From: an uncultured Pirellulaceae bacterium | GTDB taxonomy: Bacteria; Planctomycetota; Planctomycetia; Pirellulales; Pirellulaceae | Reading direction: 5' to 3' | DNA length: 6,416 bases | NCBI GenBank assembly: GCA_947258905.1 | Contig: CAMYKF010000077.1 | Span: forward strand, 1 to 6,416 | Shown: in pieces, positions 4,628 to 6,416 of the stretch | How the letters are laid out: each line of letters begins with the position of its first letter | How positions within the stretch are numbered: the stretch's first letter is position 1 | Notes under the pieces: model-generated | What the model saw: only the letters and a program-made list of their open reading frames with translations | Databases searched by the model: none | What the model was told of the DNA's origin: nothing | Position numbers and translations under genes: made by a program

Positions 4628-5959
4628 ATGATGTCCCTGTTTGAAAAAATGGAACGCGACGCGCTGGTTTCCGCGCAGCCTTTGGCGGCCCGCATGCGCC
4701 CGCGCTCCCTCGATGAGTTCACGGGCCAGCAACAGTTTCTCGGACCCGGCGGATTGCTGAGACGCCTGATCGACGCCGACCGGCTGGGCTCAATTATCCT
4801 CTACGGACCACCGGGTACCGGTAAAACAACGCTGGCCCGCCTGCTGGCCAGCGAAACACAACGCGAGTTCCGCGAAATCAGCGCCGTGCTGCACGGTGTC
4901 AAGGACCTGCGCGAAGTGCTGGAAGCGGCCCGCGATGAACTGGCTTCCGGCGGCCAGGCTACGTTGCTGTTCATCGATGAAATTCACCGTTTCAACAAGG
5001 CCCAGCAGGATGCCGTGATGGCCGACGTCGAACAGGGCATTGTCAGCCTGGTCGGTGCCACGACCGCCAATCCGTTCTTTGCCATCAACGCCGCCCTGGT
5101 CAGTCGCAGCCAGGTATTTCAATTTGAACCGCTGTCGGTGGAAGACATTGTTAGGTTGCTCAAGCGGGCACTGGCTGATCCGGAGCGCGGTCTGGGTAGC
5201 TACGAAGTGCACGCGCCAGCCGATTCGTTACGCAAGATTGCAGAAATCTGTGACGGCGACGCCCGCCAGGCACTGGGCATCCTGGAAGTGGCCGTGCTCA
5301 GCAACGAGGAACCGGTCGAACTGACGCACGAACTGCTGGCCCAATCGGTTGCCGGCCGCGCTGTGCTGCAAGACGACGACACGCACTACGACACGACCAG
5401 CGCGCTGATCAAAAGTATTCGCGGCAGCGACCCGGATGCCGGACTATACTGGCTGGCGCGGATGCTGGAAAGCGGCGAGGATGTGCGGTTTCTGTGCCGC
5501 CGCCTGATCATTCTGGCCAGCGAAGATATCGGTAACGCCGACCCGCACGCCTTGCCACTGGCCGTCGCCTGTATGCAAGCCTGCGAGTTTGTGGGCTTGC
5601 CCGAATGCCAGTTGATCCTCTCGCAAACGGTGACGTATCTGGCCTGCGCACCGAAATCCAACGCCTCGACGACTGCGATTGCCGCCGCCAAACAGGACAT
5701 CCGCGAAGGACGTGTGATACCCGTGCCCCGCGCTCTTCGCGACAGCCACTATACCGCAGCCAAAAAGCAGCTGGGCCACGGTACCGGCTATGAATACTCG
5801 CACAACTCGCCCGACGGAATTGTGGCGCAGGATTATCTGGGTGTTGAACGGATCTATTACGAACCGGTCGACCGCGGATTTGAGAAAGAACTGGCGGTGC
5901 GGTTGGCCGACATCCGCCGCAAACTTGGGAGAGATCAGTCTTCGCCCCCGCAAGTCTGA
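4628..5959 (+). CDS. rarA: Replication-associated recombination protein A, AAA+ ATPase (RarA/MgsA family)
   Basis: A 443-residue cytoplasmic ATPase related to clamp loaders and to eukaryotic Mgs1/WRNIP1; the family acts at stalled replication forks. The AAA+ module has Walker A GPPGTGKTT (60-68), Walker B LLFIDEIHRF (113-122, Asp117-Glu118), sensor 1 LVGATTANP (141-149), a Ser-Arg pair with the likely arginine finger Arg160, and sensor 2 in GDARQALGILE (210-220). The C-terminal MgsA region is complete: YDTTSALIKSIRGSDPDA (254-271), RRLIILASEDIGNADP (291-306), APKSNA (341-346) and the closing YEYSHN...QDYL motif, which reads YSHN where many members have YPHD. Length is close to the 447 aa of E. 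coli RarA. The start is not certain: ATG at 4628 and at 4631 are adjacent, the latter giving MSLFEKM with gag six bases upstream; a TTG at 4616 would add four residues. No close partner gene is evident, and it seems to be transcribed separately from the oxidase genes. Confidence 0.96.
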   Translation: MMSLFEKMERDALVSAQPLAARMRPRSLDEFTGQQQFLGPGGLLRRLIDADRLGSIILYGPPGTGKTTLARLLASETQREFREISAVLHGVKDLREVLEAARDELASGGQATLLFIDEIHRFNKAQQDAVMADVEQGIVSLVGATTANPFFAINAALVSRSQVFQFEPLSVEDIVRLLKRALADPERGLGSYEVHAPADSLRKIAEICDGDARQALGILEVAVLSNEEPVELTHELLAQSVAGRAVLQDDDTHYDTTSALIKSIRGSDPDAGLYWLARMLESGEDVRFLCRRLIILASEDIGNADPHALPLAVACMQACEFVGLPECQLILSQTVTYLACAPKSNASTTAIAAAKQDIREGRVIPVPRALRDSHYTAAKKQLGHGTGYEYSHNSPDGIVAQDYLGVERIYYEPVDRGFEKELAVRLADIRRKLGRDQSSPPQV

Positions 5960-6190
5960 GGGTTAAGCGTTTCGAATTGCGAACTCGATCGGAATTCCGT
6001 TGGCAAGAGTGCCGGTCAAACAGCTAGCTCCTTGCTGCTGGCAACTGGCTTTCGGTATTCGGCACGGGAATCTTGAGCCGATCCCGATTGATCTGGTGAC
6101 TCTTGGCGGATTTTCCTAGTATTCCGCCCCTCGATTACCCGCCAACCACCCCAAAAGAAGAATCCAACTGGACCGTCAGGGAGGACAGTC
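5960..6190 (+). other. Non-coding gap between rarA and the next gene, with inverted repeats
   Basis: No convincing gene is seen in these 231 bases. Small inverted repeats are present: the palindrome cggaattccg (5990-5999), ggca/tgcc (6002-6005, 6010-6013), and cggga/tcccg (6065-6069, 6082-6086). In addition ttggcgg (6103-6109) can pair either with ccgccaa (6139-6145) or, through ggcgga (6105-6110), with tccgcc (6123-6128). None has a T-run that would make a clear terminator for rarA. Promoter elements for the downstream gene are not obvious; TAGTAT at 6117-6122 resembles a -10 box but lacks a good -35 partner. Confidence 0.4.
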
Positions 6191-6416
6191 ATGAGTTCGG
6201 TCAAAAATCTGTTTGTCATCGTGATGTTGATGGGCGTGTCGTACGGCGCGTTTCAGGTCATCAATGCTCCTGATCCGTTACTGGAAAACGGCGATCAGGC
6301 GGCGGAACCGCTTGACTTGCAGACCACTCCACGGATCGACACCGGTGACGCTCACGTGGACACGCCACCGTCGATGTCTCCCGACGCGTTTGTGGAAACG
6401 GTTCCCAAGTTGCCTC
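6191..6416 (+). CDS. Unrecognised protein with an N-terminal membrane anchor or signal, 5' end only
   Basis: The ATG at 6191 is preceded at five bases by agggagga (6178-6185), the strongest ribosome binding site in the window. The 75 visible codons start MSSVKNLFVIVMLMGVSYGA, a basic residue then a hydrophobic stretch of about 17 residues that fits a single membrane anchor or an uncleaved signal. A Pro-, Asp- and Glu-rich, apparently disordered segment follows (about residues 26-75), with PDPLLENGD and DTPPSMSPDAF. No domain can be recognised before the window ends. Membrane-anchored proteins with a long acidic linker before a folded periplasmic or peptidoglycan-binding domain are common in planctomycetes, but nothing here identifies one. 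The frame stays open to the edge. Confidence 0.75.
   Translation, partial: MSSVKNLFVIVMLMGVSYGAFQVINAPDPLLENGDQAAEPLDLQTTPRIDTGDAHVDTPPSMSPDAFVETVPKLP

Noticed and set aside
4328..4732. Minus-strand open frame of 134 codons covering the gap before rarA
   Set aside because: It overlaps the 5' end of rarA antisense, has no recognisable family and no membrane or domain pattern. The gap is better explained by + strand RNA structure, so it was not called as a gene.
6016..6219. Minus-strand open frame of 67 codons near the right end
   Set aside because: It overlaps the well-supported start at 6191, has no binding site or recognisable content, and sits in a gap full of small inverted repeats.

Overview
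The window reads as part of a planctomycete chromosome, most likely a Pirellulales-type bacterium. This is judged from the make-up of the oxidase operon, the style of the encoded proteins and moderately GC-rich codon use; no rRNA or other phylogenetic marker is present, so the assignment is an inference.

Layout. Positions 1-4331 hold the distal part of an aerobic cytochrome c oxidase operon on the + strand. It comprises the 3' end of a cytochrome-c-fused subunit II (coxB), the catalytic subunit I (coxA, 412-2124), an enlarged subunit III (coxC, 2163-3185), a small subunit IV-like protein (3224-3622) and a second, divergent subunit III paralogue (3645-4331). Gaps between genes are 22-80 nt, as expected for one transcript. 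Positions 4332-4627 contain no convincing protein gene, but the + strand can be folded by hand into an elaborate rod-like RNA (about 4400-4545). Its architecture, and its position directly upstream of rarA, raise the possibility of a 6S-type RNA. Positions 4628-5959 encode the AAA+ replication-associated recombination ATPase RarA. Positions 5960-6190 are non-coding, and 6191-6416 is the start of an unrecognised, probably membrane-anchored protein.

How the genes work together. The subunit II tail carries a haem c domain that would receive electrons and pass them through CuA to haem a and the haem a3/CuB centre of subunit I, where O2 is reduced and protons are pumped (caa3-type oxidase). Subunit I has the YSHPAVY form of the active-site motif, in which the proton-channel glutamate of HPEVY is missing. 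This marks a type A2 haem-copper oxidase. Subunit III and the subunit IV-like protein are accessory membrane subunits. Two different subunit III proteins are encoded, and only the first keeps the family's conserved membrane glutamate. RarA is functionally unrelated and acts at stalled replication forks.

Most notable items: the candidate structured RNA before rarA, the extra membrane hairpin in CoxC that looks like an internal duplication, the paired subunit III genes, and a 15-bp coding tandem repeat in the CoxB tail. No mobile element, CRISPR array, tRNA or rRNA was seen.
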